From Fasciolopsis buskii (lineage: Eukaryota > Platyhelminthes > Trematoda > Plagiorchiida > Fasciolidae): 64,000 nucleotides of DNA. The notes under the pieces are model-generated. The model was given only the letters and a program-made list of their open reading frames with translations, did not search any database and was not told the DNA's origin. The stretch spans positions 151,173 through 215,172 of the forward strand of contig LUCM01005988.1 in assembly GCA_008360955.1 (NCBI GenBank). The letters are read 5' to 3'. The translations under genes and the position numbers were made by a program. Positions 45,471-57,626 of this stretch are shown here, in pieces; within the stretch, counting starts at the first letter, position 1; each line of letters opens with the position of its first letter.

Positions 45471-48400
45471 TATACTGCTCACCGGACTATGCATTCCTCG
45501 AGAAATTACCTTCAGATTTCCCGTTCCTTGATAGTTTTGCGTTTTTTCTTGCCACGCGTTATCCATTAAAACAAGTGAACTTGGTTTTTATTCCAAAAAT
45601 TTAGAAAACTTACCATCTTAAGGGACTTTCCGGTGGCGTTACTGGTCCACTTTGGACTGCTGCTCGCTTAAGGTGGCCTACACAACAACGACACTGAACG
45701 GCACCGATAAAAAGTCTTAGTTGAACTCAAATACCCGCGTGAAAATTCGTTACTGTTTATTCTCTAACCGAACACATGGCGCGCGCATGGTCAGCTATTG
45801 TTCAGGCTCCCCACCGTTTGCAAATGAGCGCTTATTTTGTCTCCTTTTGTCGCTATCCTCGCACGTCATGACCATGCGACTGCACGTTCCTGGCACTGCA
45901 ATAAATACTATTTTTATTACAATAGTAAATGGAACAAGGGAGTATACATAACTACCATGAGAGCTACGAAGTACGAAGAAAGAGCATCATTTTGCGTCTA
46001 ATCGGTTGATGGAGAGAAGGTAGTAAATCTAAAGCCAGCCACGCCTCTGATTTGATTCTGGGCGTTTTGGCGGCTACGCAGGACATTGAGTTTCTTCGCG
46101 AATGGAAACGTCAAAAGAGTGTATCTTCTGTTTTTTCCGATGCCAAACAAAATTATTGTTGGCGGCGGACTTGCTCTAGGCTTACGCGGCCTTAGCGCAG
46201 CAAAAAAGATAAGGACAGACTAGTTCCGCAGCCGAAGCCCCTTAGGTTGGGATTTAAGAGTCTAATTGATTGGCTATATTGGGCGATAGTGCCTTTCTTT
46301 GAGGTTGGGGAGGTCGCTGACCAAGATCCGACATATTCGCGAGGAGTTCATTCGGTACGAAACAGTTAATTAAGAATGAATGCACCCCAGATATACTGAA
46401 AAGATAGGCACCGCTCAAAAATGGACATGAATGATCAGCCTTGCCTTGGAGATATAAATATTTGTACTAATTTCCACATTTCCCTTTTAATTTCATCTTT
46501 CGCCATAACCCTTTGAGATTCTCTCACCCTATTAACCATCGTACTCTCCAAGCCCCAATTAGGTATCTCACCTACTGGCCCGATCGCATCCATCAGGTTA
46601 GCTGAGGCCCGAAATTCAGCCCATCACCCATATTTCCAATTAGCCTTTGTGTTCAATAGCACTTTATATGAGGGCGCAAAAGAACTCAACATACTAGTGT
46701 AATATGAAAATTAACTAAGATTAACCCTCTCTGACCATTGGATAGATATAATGGTCTGCATCATTTTTAGGGTGGATTTACCTTTGGTACACCGCTATTC
46801 CCAAAGCTGTTCAACTCGCAGAAATGTCACTGCTATAACAGCAGCTTAAACGCCATTCATACTGCCAGTGAGCATTTGAGAAAACACATGCATTAACATT
46901 TCCGTTCTTATTATGGTCATAACCCCGAATACCCTTCCCAATTTCCGAGTGGTTTATTACTCTCCTCGTGACCGCCAACAGTTTGATTTCCCTTGAAAGG
47001 AGTCAAAATTGTGCAATACAATTTCACACTGCCATCGGATATAACTTAGTGTATTGGGTACTAATCCCCGTTTTCCTCCTCGCAATTGGTGACGCTTCAT
47101 CTCGCAGTGCCTTCAGATGACAGTTCACCATGTTCCACGTCATTGTTCTACTCTGTTCCATACATCCAAACGAATTTCGCTCATTTCCTTGGTTGCAGAA
47201 GCCGCGGTAAAATGCATAATTTTAACTTCCATCCCCATTTAATGTTACCCGTCTTCTGTCACCCTCCATTCTTTCCACCAGCCGCTTTAGCCTGATTTGT
47301 AAATTTTCTATTCAGAATTCATAGTTCACTGACCTTCGTTGTCGCAATTTACCTTCCTCGGACGTCGCATGAAGTTGTTAAATTTTGAACATTTCTGCCA
47401 AAACTTTAAATTTGCCGCTGTTCTGTAACTACATTTTGCGCTCGCGATGCGCATTGCCAGTGTATCTAAAAACTGAGCATTGTCCTGAACATGGCTTGTG
47501 TTATCCTACTGGTGACCGTGTTTTATCCTGCTTCATCCATGTTTTTTCAATCTTTGAGCTATGCTCCTCAATGGGGTGTGTTATATCAGTGTTTGATCAC
47601 ACAACCAAGCATGTGTCTCAAATTCTCGAGAAATATACCGATATACCATGCCCAATAAATGTCACTGTCAGCCGAAAAAGATCGACCGTCACTTCGGTCA
47701 TTGTTGCATCAGGCGCACTTTTTACATGACCGCAGCTCTTTCTTATTTCAACAGTTCAGTGTGATTTGGGTAAAACAGGGAATTACCGAAGATTCAAGGA
47801 GGTGCCGGTAGCGCTAAATGAGCTCTTCATTAGTAATTGTTACCTTTTTTCCAGTCAGCTGGGGTGTTATTCTAGCCACGTCCGACAGCGTTAGACATTT
47901 TTTCTAGTGAGAAAAAAATATCGAATGATTTTAACATCAAAGTTTGCACAGATCTCCGCTTAACTGCTTTTCCGATGTTTGTCTAACCTTAGACGCACGT
48001 TCATAGCTTTGACTCCGTTTTTATTTAACGCTGTTATACTGCACAAAGTCAACCTCAATGATATGCTCATTTGTTTTTACATGTGGTCTCTTCAGCTACT
48101 TTTCCGTTCGCACGTTTTCTCACCTCTCGACAACATCCTGCTGCTCAAACTAGTCGACGCTCGAACTGCCTTGCCGTTTGATGCATTTCCGTTGTTCTAG
48201 GCCGTTTTGACAGTTTTCATCCCAATCACGGTGTGTGAGTACTTTTCCTATGGATGTAGAGCACTTACACCCATTCGCCTTTCAAACATTTCATCGCAGT
48301 TCTTGAATACGAATTCTTGGCTGCTCTTCGAATCGCTGCTTTTGCCGGTGTCTCGGCTCACCTTTAACCCCACAGCAACACCACCAACACAATAGACGTG

Positions 48401-51400
48401 AAGCACTGTGATAATATGTCGCACTAAATCCACCTCCCACTTAACCCAGTCTACTATTGGATACAACTCCTAGCTTGTCATTGCGCTTCACTATTCACGG
48501 GTCCTGCGATGTGTGACGCGGTCAGCCCTACGAACCCTTCCGTTTCTATTGTTCCGGAAGCGTTCAATAAATTCGTTAAAACGGCGGTCTGTGTAAGCAA
48601 ACAAAATAAAACTATGTGCTAGACGCGTGGCGTATACATTTTCACAAATCGTCCGCCGGCCTGCAACGTGCGCGGTTAGTGTCACAGATGTTCGTGCAAG
48701 CCGGTGACAAAGTACGGCAATTAGAATAAACCAGCCAGAAGTTAAATAACGGAATCCGAAGGATCGAACCAGTAATCGCGAAGCCCCTGTTTTTTGCCCA
48801 TCTCACAAAACCCCGAACATTCAATCCGCGAACACCTCTTCGGTGCCTCTTGGACTAATGACTCCGTTTATTATGAATTTACTCGACGCAACCTAAAGGC
48901 TTCTGGTGTTTTGGCCTTCAACCTTTCCAACTGCATGCTATGAAATATATTTAAAAATGCTACCCTCTCCGTTTGTAAGGTGAAACCGCATCCATGTCAC
49001 ACTTTTATGCTGCGTCAGCCACAAACACGCAGGTTGTGACCAATGCGCTTTCAACTTATCAAACTGGCTTTTGCAAGTAAGTTCATGAGGAAAAAGTTTA
49101 CGACAACGTCTCCCAACCTAAAACGCCTGGCAATGACGGTGCATCATCTTTCCCATTCAGAAACCTAAAAAATTAGACACTAAGGATCCATCTCCGAGCG
49201 AATCTCCACGTAACAGGGTAATGCAGCCCCGGGGGAAAATTCTCGCATTATTAAATCAAAGAAGAGATAATTCAGACCCTGCTTCATTATATCCTGCCAT
49301 CCAGCCGCACATGCTGCTTAGTTGTGACCTACGCAAAATCCATCCCTCTGTCTCTCATTTTACGATGACAAAACCTCACTGCCAAGAACAGTCATCTATT
49401 TAGAAGTAGCGAAAAACATGTATCCTTGAGTTACAAAATTAGTAACCTACCAACTGATCCGTGCCAAAGGCCTGTCGAGTCGCATTAGTCTGACAAGTGC
49501 CCCTCTTTATGGTCTCCATTCATCGTTATTCTCCCCAAACCCAAGCACTATTACCATCAGTGTGGTTGTCTACGCAGCATCTCGGAAGCGTTGAACTTTA
49601 GTCGAGAATACAATTTATGACGAAACTAGGTACCCCATCCCACCAGTGCCTGCATTTTGCGCATCCCAGCCAAATCATAAATTTACCCCTTTCACACTTT
49701 CTAAATTCCCAGCACGGGATTACTTTTGCCCCAACTCACTCCCTAAGTGAATCTGTCCTTCAAAAGGAAGAGACCAAGTCGCTAAGACATCAAAATTCCC
49801 CATAAAACCTTCATTATAGCGTAGAATAGGATCCCTTTATAAAATGCCTACAACTGACTACCCAATTTTTCAGGATGGTAAGTTCGCAACAGTTCCAAGA
49901 GACAATCAAGGCGTCTAATTTGTACTTCGTGTCACGTGTAGCCCAAGTTACAGTTAATAGTGCCACAGGATTCGAAGCAATTCCGCTTTATCCACCACAT
50001 GCTTCGACGTTGAGAATTTCGCGCGCTATTATCCAGGTTTCAAATCTGGGACTCATCAAGATCCTGACGTCAACCCCAATAACCGTTATCCGTGCTGGCC
50101 CTGAAGTGCTCTTACCGTCGCTCAACTTGTTCACACTTCGACAGACTTCAGCTTCGTTTCGTCCAAATGAAAGTGCTCTCTAGTTATCCCTTGGGGCAAA
50201 ATATATGTTTGCATGATCTTTCTAACTATCGTCCCATTGCTCACAGCCTGTTATCTCGTAATTTTTAAAAAAGGTAATTAAAAGATCCATAAAGAAGTAA
50301 CTGTTGATATGCAATCTGCTCGGCCTGAGGAAGCACGGCTGTCTTTGATCGCGCTTCTTCTCTAACTGCCAATCTCACTCACCTAAATCCTCAACCAAGT
50401 TACCCAATCTAGGAGTTGGTCATGCATTCATCTACCTTACTACCGTTTGAAATCCTAATTAAGGTTCTTTGGCATCACTGATCCATCCTACCCTGGATAT
50501 TGTTTCACCTAAATCAAAGAAACCAGACGGCCTTTTTGAGTTGTTAGATCTAAATCCAGCTTCTTTACTGTTAGCGGTATGCAGAGTAATGTTGCTTCTA
50601 ATATATATCACCTGGGCTCTAATATCAGCTCTCAAAAATTTCCCTTTTCTCCTTAATTTCAAGAAATTCAGTGATAGGCTCAGAGTAATTTGTCTTGGCT
50701 TGTCTGTTTTGGGTCGTTGATGTTATGGCTGAGTGATCTGCTTCTCTGTAGACAATTGCGACACTCACCTATGAATGCACACTAAGGAATTACCCGCCTT
50801 TGCTGCTCAGATCTGTTGTCGCATGCAGACACGATTCGCTCTCGTGGTCTCAGGTATTCGGCTACTCTAAACTGACCACATGTGGTTAGCCAGTTGGCAG
50901 ACACGCCGAATCGCTCCTTGTGTGTGCCATTATTGTATATCGCAGTATACCAAGGTCAGATAAAACTTCTATTGAAACAATTCAAAGACGCTCAACTAAG
51001 CAAACAGGTTTTGTTGAACGAATCTAACGTTGTTCAGTTTCCAGCGACAACTGGCTATGGGTACATCGACTCAAAATTAGACGGGCTAATTTTTCTTGAC
51101 CTTGCAATCAAACGTTCTTCTTCCACTGACCCACCCGCAATCTCCTCTGTCATTTTTTAGCCCATACACTAGAATCCGTCACATCGGGAGCGCACCGTTT
51201 GTTTTGACGGCCAATCGGACCTAAGCTTACATAAATGCTTGCGAGCCATTTGTTTTTTTCCGCTAACCTATGTGTTGCAGCTTGAAGTCTACTTCCGGTT
51301 CTGCTTAAACGTCTGCTTGGTTGAGCACTGTTAATGCTACTGCCGCTGTTTTCCTCCTTGGTAAGATCAAAATAAGCACTTAGATGCCATGAATATTGTA

Positions 51401-52480
51401 CCAATTCCAATGCCATGGTGAACACACACCATCCTAATTATTTGTAGTTCTGTTTGCACAAATGCATAAAAAGACCACTGTTGGTTCCCTGAAACGTGAA
51501 GTGTAGGGTTTGGGGGTGGTTCGACTGAACACTACATGTAACGACATTTCTTATTGGATGACCGAAATATTGGTTGCCAACGGCCTTATTGGATGTTGCC
51601 GAATGGCTTTTAAACCCCCATTTCTTTCTTGAAATTTATTCCAAATTTGGAGTAGCCGGTTCAATAACGCTAGCAGCTTGCAATATCAATCCAGATTTCA
51701 AGCTACCATGAAAATTTATCTAAGCCTCACCCAAACCGTTCAAATGGAAAACATCTATAGCTCAGATAAACATGAACGTCAGCCAGCCAGCAGTTTCCAA
51801 AACTCGCTTTGACACTTTCATTTAACAACAATTTCATATGATCAAGCCTGCACCCGTACTTGGCCAGAGAACATAGTCACAAAGATTACGTTCAAAGAAG
51901 CGGCGGAAATATTTCGTCCAAAGCTCTGGGCCACGGCCTCCGGCATCTTCAGCCAAAAACAATGCTTATCTCTGGTCCCAGCCTTCACGGCGGGAAACAT
52001 CGACTAATACTATAACCAAAACTCTTCCTCATATCACTAGGAAAAGCCATAGACTAGCCGCCGCGTCGCTTCTCACAGGCTGGTGCAGCACCTGCAAAAA
52101 GGTAGATGATTGATAGTCATACGCAACTCGTGTCGAGGCTACCTAAAGCGATGTAAAACAATTAATTCAGTCAGAGGACAGGTGTCTGCACCCAACATAC
52201 GCATTTCATCACTGCTCAGCCGGTGTTCCCACTAGATACGAGCAATGCTTCGGAGACATCGAAGGTTTAAAAAAAAGTCGCTGATCACTCCCAAAAACAC
52301 GGAGAGTCCGGGTTTCTCAACCTTGAAGCAGAACACTGGAAGCTGTGATGAGGATCAATCCACCCTTGATGAGGTGCCGGATGTCATGACGGTGACACAA
52401 GTGTCGCTGGTTCGCCGAAACTGCTCTGGCTTTTGCAATTTGCGATGTGTACTAATCCGTAACACTTCCGCCAGTTGTAG
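45471..52480. other. Long stretch without recognisable genes
   Basis: AT-rich DNA with short frames on both strands. The plus-strand frame around 50935-51160 (YIAVYQGQIKLLLKQFKDAQ) is the most protein-like but has no support beyond being open. No transposon motif was made out. Confidence 0.4.
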
Positions 52481-52711
52481 TCAAACTCGCGAGGCACTTG
52501 AATCTATGGAATAACCGTAACCAGTCACCCAAAGGATGGTTCCAGGCTCAGGCCTCTTCCGGTTTTGAATAGGTACCTTAGAGTTTGAAGGTTCAAAGCA
52601 TGTACCGAATATGGACACTGTGGTCACAAATCGATCCAATCCCATGAGGGTGGGATGCTCGCTGAGACCAACAGATCTCGAGCTGTTTAAGCAAGCCTGT
52701 TTCAAGTTCAT
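52481..52711 (-). pseudogene. Possible RTE reverse transcriptase fragment
   Basis: A minus-strand frame contains LDRFVTTVSIFGTCFEPSNS and PIQNRKRPEPGTIL. This resembles the RTE palm-to-thumb stretch LDRLSRSVARFGMCFAPSKC..VLLQDW seen in the plus-strand copy near 4900-4980. The similarity is short, and neither the preceding YADD block nor the following YLGS block is recognisable, so this is weak. Confidence 0.35.
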
Positions 52712-53882
52712 CTTTTGTTACTAGCCGCGCTGCAGTGTGTTTGTTACAAGTTGAAATCGTCCCATCTACCGAAAATTCCCCATTATTTACGACCGTCACC
52801 AATTTATTCTTTTGAATTCATCTGTGCTCCTTCCATCCCACCCTGATGTATTTTAGCATTCTTGCTCAATGAAAATGTCTGTTCCTGAATTTCTCCCGTT
52901 TATTCGGTAACCAAAAATACTGCATAGAAACGACTAACTCTTAACAGTTTGGACGGCAAGCTAACACAGCGTCCGTCACATGGTCTGTTCATGTCACTCT
53001 TTTTGAGGGAAGCCGCTATATGTGTCATGGGTCTTAATGTGACTGCCTACTTGCATTCGGCGTACTCCAGGCTTTTTCTGTAGTTGTGCCATTGCATTGG
53101 TTGCACATTTGATAATAGCATTTTTGTATATCCGTAGCGAGATATTACGCCCAAGTTTTTGCTCATGGCTTTGTTTCCGAGGCAAATTCGCTCATTTATT
53201 TTTCTCTTTTCCCTAACTCACGCCCTTGGATTTCTCGGCAACAACAATTCCGTGCAAGATGCATACCGTGAATGATGAGTTCATGGAACCGGGCTTTTAG
53301 AAACATTATACTCAGGGCGTTAAGTCAAAGATATAAAAATACTGAAAACAGAGCAAGAAATAAAACCTCAAATGCAAAGTTCGGCACATTGAACAAGGCT
53401 GCCATGGCTGACAATGAAAAACTTCCATTGTAGGATGACATGCAAGATGCTTGCGCGCCCACATTAAAGCAAAGGCGAATAGCGATCCCATGAAGAATCG
53501 TCTCGGTTTTGAAAAGCGCTTAAATCAAACACAACTTGTCTTGACGGAGGGGAATTTCAAACATTTTTGATGACGAAAACATCCGGGCTGCAAAACAAGA
53601 TGTCCAGGTAACCCGAAGACAGCAAATGACATTTTCGATAGTATCGATTTACTGAAGGGGTCACGGATGATAAATCGACACATGCAAACAATGAACCTCA
53701 GCAATTTTTGTATATTTCACTTTTGACATAAAGAATGAGGTTTGCACAAGTTAAGGTTACATGTGCCGTTAGTGAAGAAACTTTAAAGTCGAAGAACAAA
53801 AGCAAAGAATTAGGTTTCAGGATATCCGGACCAAACGACGTAAGGAGTGTATCGAAAAATCGATGCGCCATGTATTGGTTTT
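52712..53882. other. No gene recognised
   Basis: Short frames only. Confidence 0.4.
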
Positions 53883-54095
53883 TATTGTGAATGATATAAT
53901 ATTAATAACACAGCGTTGTTGGTAGATGTAATGCGCCAACGTTTCGACTACCGTGGGTAGTCTTTCTCAAGGCAAGTTTTACAATCAATTTGATTGTAAA
54001 ACTTGCCTTGAGAAAGACTACCCACGGTAGTCGAAACGTTGGCGCATTACATCTACCAACAACGCTGTGTTATTAATATTATATCATTCACAATA
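53883..54095. repeat. Palindrome, 106-bp arms, 1-nt centre
   Basis: I read 53883-53988 and 53990-54095 as exact reverse complements around T53989. The arms contain ATATAATATTAATAACACAG, GATGTAATGCGCCAACGTTT, CGACTACCGTGGGTAGTC and CTCAAGGCAAG. Flanks diverge at once. Such a structure would extrude as a long hairpin. It resembles a foldback-type miniature element but carries no ORF. No clear target duplication is visible. Confidence 0.95.
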
Positions 54096-54147
54096 TGTTT
54101 CAGGATGTTGATAATGGTGATGCAGAGATTCAAATGATAAGCATGAT

Positions 54148-54366
54148 TTGCTAAATCTAAACGCACAGCTAACTACTATTACAGAGCCATTCGCCTTCTT
54201 AGTCAGCACTCGGGGAGAGGCAGAAATAGAAAATTGCAGAAAAATTACACAGTGCATGCAACAGCAGCAAATGACTGGTTTCAAAAAGACAGTACGGCGT
54301 TTTTCAAACAACCGAAGTAGAATGGAGCTGATACCAGTGGGAGAACACAAGGAGAATGTATACTGA
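54148..54366 (+). CDS. Small ORF of unknown function
   Basis: Open plus-strand frame ending in TGA and containing LTTITEPFAFLVSTRGEAEI, CRKITQCMQQQQMTGFKK and NNRSRMELIPVGEHKENVY. The Arg-x-Arg-Met-x-Leu-x-Pro stretch recurs as NRTRMALVPYK in the ORF 112 bp downstream on the same strand, which hints at two diverged copies of one small domain. No ATG with good context was chosen; the listed start is where the computed frame begins. Unknown family; could be chance. Confidence 0.25.
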   Translation: MLNLNAQLTTITEPFAFLVSTRGEAEIENCRKITQCMQQQQMTGFKKTVRRFSNNRSRMELIPVGEHKENVY

Positions 54367-54477
54367 AAGGTGTGAGAAAGCAAGACACTACGAAAAGATG
54401 TACTTCGATGGCCAATACTTTGTTTTTTTCGTGTAAAGTTTTATAGCTTTTTACGCGGCTTAACACTATTTCAATGT

Positions 54478-54807
54478 ATGATGCGGAAAAATCGACAGGC
54501 AAGCGTCTTTGTGACCGTATTGCTTGGTTCTATTTTTCCTTTTTTGGGAGAATCGCTGGCAAAGTGCGATGATATAATGAAATATGTAGCGAACAGTTAC
54601 TTGAGTGCAACCCACCATGCTGTCGATGGAAGGGGAATCGAAATCGTTGCTAGTGACATGAGGAAAAATTCAGGGGCTTCGGTCTACTGCTTCGGTATGA
54701 ATCGAACGCGAATGGCGTTGGTACCCTACAAACTTACAAGCGGCCAAAATCACGTGATAGGTCTGCGGCTGATCAGTAAGGGAGGAACTTGTACGAGTAG
54801 CTATTGA
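54478..54807 (+). CDS. Small putative secreted protein (109 aa)
   Basis: Starts at a double ATG. The N-terminus MMRKNRQASVFVTVLLGSIF followed by PFLGESLAKC has a basic head, a hydrophobic core and a small-residue cleavage site, so it looks like a signal peptide cut after SLA. The mature part has three cysteines and includes DGRGIEIVASDMRKNSGASV and YCFGMNRTRMALVPYKLTSG. No family is recognised. Against it: the frame overlaps, on the opposite strand, the 3' side of the retrocopy region, where a minus-strand frame (54670-54855) is also open. Confidence 0.3.
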   Translation: MMRKNRQASVFVTVLLGSIFPFLGESLAKCDDIMKYVANSYLSATHHAVDGRGIEIVASDMRKNSGASVYCFGMNRTRMALVPYKLTSGQNHVIGLRLISKGGTCTSSY

Positions 54808-54858
54808 TCCACTGTTAGCCGCAGATTTCATTTCACCAATCCTAGAACTCGCCAAATA

Positions 54859-57172
54859 TTAGTAATCAGCTGGAGCAGCCGGCTTATTTGCTGTCAACTC
54901 GCCTTCAAGGTCGGTATTTTGGTCAACCTCATCAAGTGCAGTTCTCATTTCTCTGGCACCAGAAGCGTATACTAGCTCACTAGCGGGAAAAGAAGTTTCA
55001 GTTGAGGAAGAGACGGTTTTTGCAGTCAAAACAAAGGGGTTGGTATTGTAGGCCACCAAATCCGTGGCATCTGACTGAATGCCGGGCTTCTTCTCGGGAT
55101 GAACGTTTTCTTGACATTCTACCGATGCTGATACGGTGTCGTTGCTGACACTTTGTGCTGGCAGTAGAACTGAAGCGAGGCTATCAACAACTGTTTAACT
55201 GAGAGAAGTAAGACCATAAGCATTCACCGGTGGTTTACTAGTTGTTTTTCTGAGGGCACTGAAAATGTAAACAAGCTGTTGGGTTCGGAATCACACTATG
55301 GTTATTACTTGAAAATTGATTTGCTTGAGGCGAATGAACGTGTGGTTTAAAAAGAAACGAATAGGCAGCAGCAGTTGCAACCCGTGGTCCACCACCCATG
55401 GTTGAATATGGTGGTACTTCCTCAAAATGCGTTCCAGGGTTTTCAGAAGCTTGTTGTACTGGGTTATGAAGTGCTATGTTTTGATGTGATTGTTGATATC
55501 CTTGAACGTGGTAGATGGAACCATGAGGAAAGCGAGATATTAGGTAGCGTTGAAAATGAGTAGGCAGATACAATGGTTGAGCGGTGTAGTAGACAGAAAG
55601 GGGCGACTGAACAGACTGTTGTATGTGCTGCTTCCGTGAATGTATGTTTGATGCCATCGGGTTATTAAAATACGCCGGAGCAGCATATTGTTGAGCCGCG
55701 ACTGCAAATGCCGCTACCGCAGCGTGGTAAGAATTCGCTGCGGCCAGGGCAACATTTGCTTGGTGTGCATTCAACGAGGGCACTTGATTTGACTGACCAT
55801 GGATTACCTGACCAGGAAACTGAGGCTTTGGACTAAGATGAGCCTGGGATATTTGGTGGTGAGTATTCCGCATTGCTGCTGCGACAGTCATATTCATGGA
55901 TGACTTTGCGTGACACATTTGGCAAAACGGCAAGAAAGCAGGAGACGCAGTAGAACGATGAGCCGGTTGACTTAGAAGGTACGGTGGTAGTGTAGTCTGC
56001 TAAAGCATATGAAGAACAGAGATAGGTTGAACTTCGAGAGTCCGTAAGCCCCCAGTGGGTACTCCAGGTCCGGATGACGGACGGGAAAGAAAACCATTGG
56101 AAACAGCTGCGCTTGTCCTTGGATTCTCGTAGGTTGTTGATGACTGCCCCCACACGACCGAAAGCGTAGACTGACTCAATGAGCACGGACTCGGTTGATT
56201 CGGTGAAAGGCAAGTGATACCGGAAACCATCACACCAAGGGTCGGATTGGGAGACATTAAGGTACTATTAATACTAACCGACTGTTCCAGTGATGGATCG
56301 GTTTAGACAGAAAATTTGGTTTTATTAGTGGAATACGAATCCGCCAGAGAAGTAGCCACTAACCACTCATCGTCATTCGAGCAATCCGAAGACTGTGCAG
56401 TGGTTGTCGTTTTGAAAATGATGGCTGGCTACGTTATTGACAGTGGCCACTGTGTTGACTGTCGATTCTGTTTTGGTCACCGCAACTGTACACATAGAGC
56501 AAACATCATTCGAAGCACTGACCGCTGGAGATCCGTCTATCCGACGCCCCCCGAAGTCCATTTCCCAATTCCTCGACGCACGCGATTTTGCTCTTTATTA
56601 AAGCCTGTTATGCTTCTACCGGATTGGTGCTCAGCGCGATAAGCCTAATTGCTCTGAATATTTCATCCAACGGCAAGATCATGCAATTGATCAGCCGACT
56701 AAGAAGCGGTACTTTGCGGCACGAATTTTCACGCAAAAGGTAATAGTGCATGAAGTAGAGAATGTAGCTACTTTCAGAAGGGAAGAGCAGATAATTTTCT
56801 CCCCTCTTTGATGCGTAGGCGCTACCATCTGGAAGCAAACCGACCTCGATGCGAACCGCCGGTTTCGGATTAGGCAGAGGATTCTCTAGGTCATCAAACG
56901 TGATTATCCGGTGACCATGCTCAGTTATCGCGTCAGCAGATGCGGCGCATGTGGGAACTTCGCGAATCACCGAACCCGGTGGACAGTCAGGCTGTCGTTG
57001 ATCAAAGTAAGCGCCCGGAGGTAGGATAATTGGTGACGGTTTTTATAAGCATAATTGGCCGGTGGTTCGCAAAATTCTCTGGTTACAGCAGACACGGACC
57101 CCAATGCAGGCTGGGTGGGCAAAAAGCCGGACCGAGGAGGCAGTAACCATTGAGCGCGATCGTGGGCCATGG
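54859..57172 (-). pseudogene. Frame-broken intronless copy of a trans-spliced mRNA (candidate processed retrocopy)
   Basis: Begins directly at the spliced-leader-like block (57173-57209) with CC-ATGGCC. Coding segments follow one another leftward. 57170-57040: MAHDRAQWLLPPRSGFLPTQ, then SAVTREFCEPPANYAYK. After a one-base shift in an A run near 57040: ILPPGAYFDQRQPDCPPGSV, then ITEHGHRIITFDDLENPLPN. 56561-56373 is rich in Ser, Thr and Val. 56257-56000 includes MSPNPTLGVMVSGITCLSPN. After an in-frame TAG near 55995 comes 55978-55238, Gln/His/Ala/Pro-rich (NVALAAANSYHAAVAAFAVA). 55190-54859 ends ELTANKPAAPADY and a stop. The frame changes at least three times. The protein is unrecognised; its low-complexity make-up fits a regulatory or RNA-associated protein. 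Alternative: a real multi-exon gene, with GCTTTAG near 55995 as an acceptor. No clear poly-A end was found. Confidence 0.5.
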
Positions 57173-57626
57173 CATGCACTAATATGCAGGGCAGAGAATC
57201 GTTAAGATCGTCAATAGCATGTGGACGAACACGTCAGGAATGAGCTCACAATCTAATAACATTCACCTTCCGGAGAACAATACTGGATGGAAATTCAAAC
57301 AAAAGCGCATTAAATACCGGTGAATTATTAAGGTATTTGAGAGAATCCTATTCGAGAACAACAAGTGGTAGAGAACCCAGGTTCCATACTAATCGACCTT
57401 CTACCCTCCGTCTTGGTTGGCTGTTTGTTCACCGTTTGCCTGCTCTTGCTCATCGCCCCGGCGAACTCGGAACTCCCCACGGGGTGCCTCCCAACCCTCT
57501 CCATAGACACATAAGCCCCAAAGTTTGCTAGGGAAACCGCAACCACGGAACTGACAATCACCACGGAGCACCATGCCAAGCTCTCCAAGTCCGGCTTAGC
57601 CCCCGATCATGCCCTCGACATATACC
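57050..57626. repeat. Inverted repeat, left arm (577 bp)
   Basis: Reverse complement of 57930-58506 (paired positions sum to 115556), with only one difference noticed (near 57065, GGTGGTTCG versus CGAATCACC on the other arm). The arm runs from the first 120 bases or so of the mRNA-like sequence, through the spliced leader, into about 415 bp of upstream DNA ending at CATATAC. Confidence 0.93.
57173..57209 (-). ncRNA. Spliced-leader-like sequence at the 5' end of the retrocopy
   Basis: Thirty-seven nucleotides whose cores TTAACG, TTCTCTGCCCTG and ATATTAGTGCATG agree, in order and spacing, with the Fasciola hepatica spliced leader as I remember it: 33 of 37 positions, with differences at positions 1, 3, 11 and 24. 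Flatworm leaders end in ATG, as here. It is followed by CCATGGCCC and not by a splice donor, so it is not an SL RNA gene but a leader already joined to an mRNA body. The recalled leader comes from the literature on trans-splicing in flukes and should be re-checked. Confidence 0.75.

Noticed and set aside
53883..54095. CRISPR unit or rho-independent terminator
   Set aside because: A single palindrome in eukaryotic DNA, far too long for a terminator, with no spaced direct repeats.
54670..54737. Splice donor GCTT/GTAAGTTT on the minus strand, suggesting a further exon of the retrocopy gene
   Set aside because: A stop at 54859 precedes it in frame, and the opposite strand carries a better-supported ORF; not enough to call an exon.
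57173..57260. SL RNA gene
   Set aside because: The leader-like block is followed by CCATGGCC, not by the GT donor that an SL RNA gene must have after its ATG.
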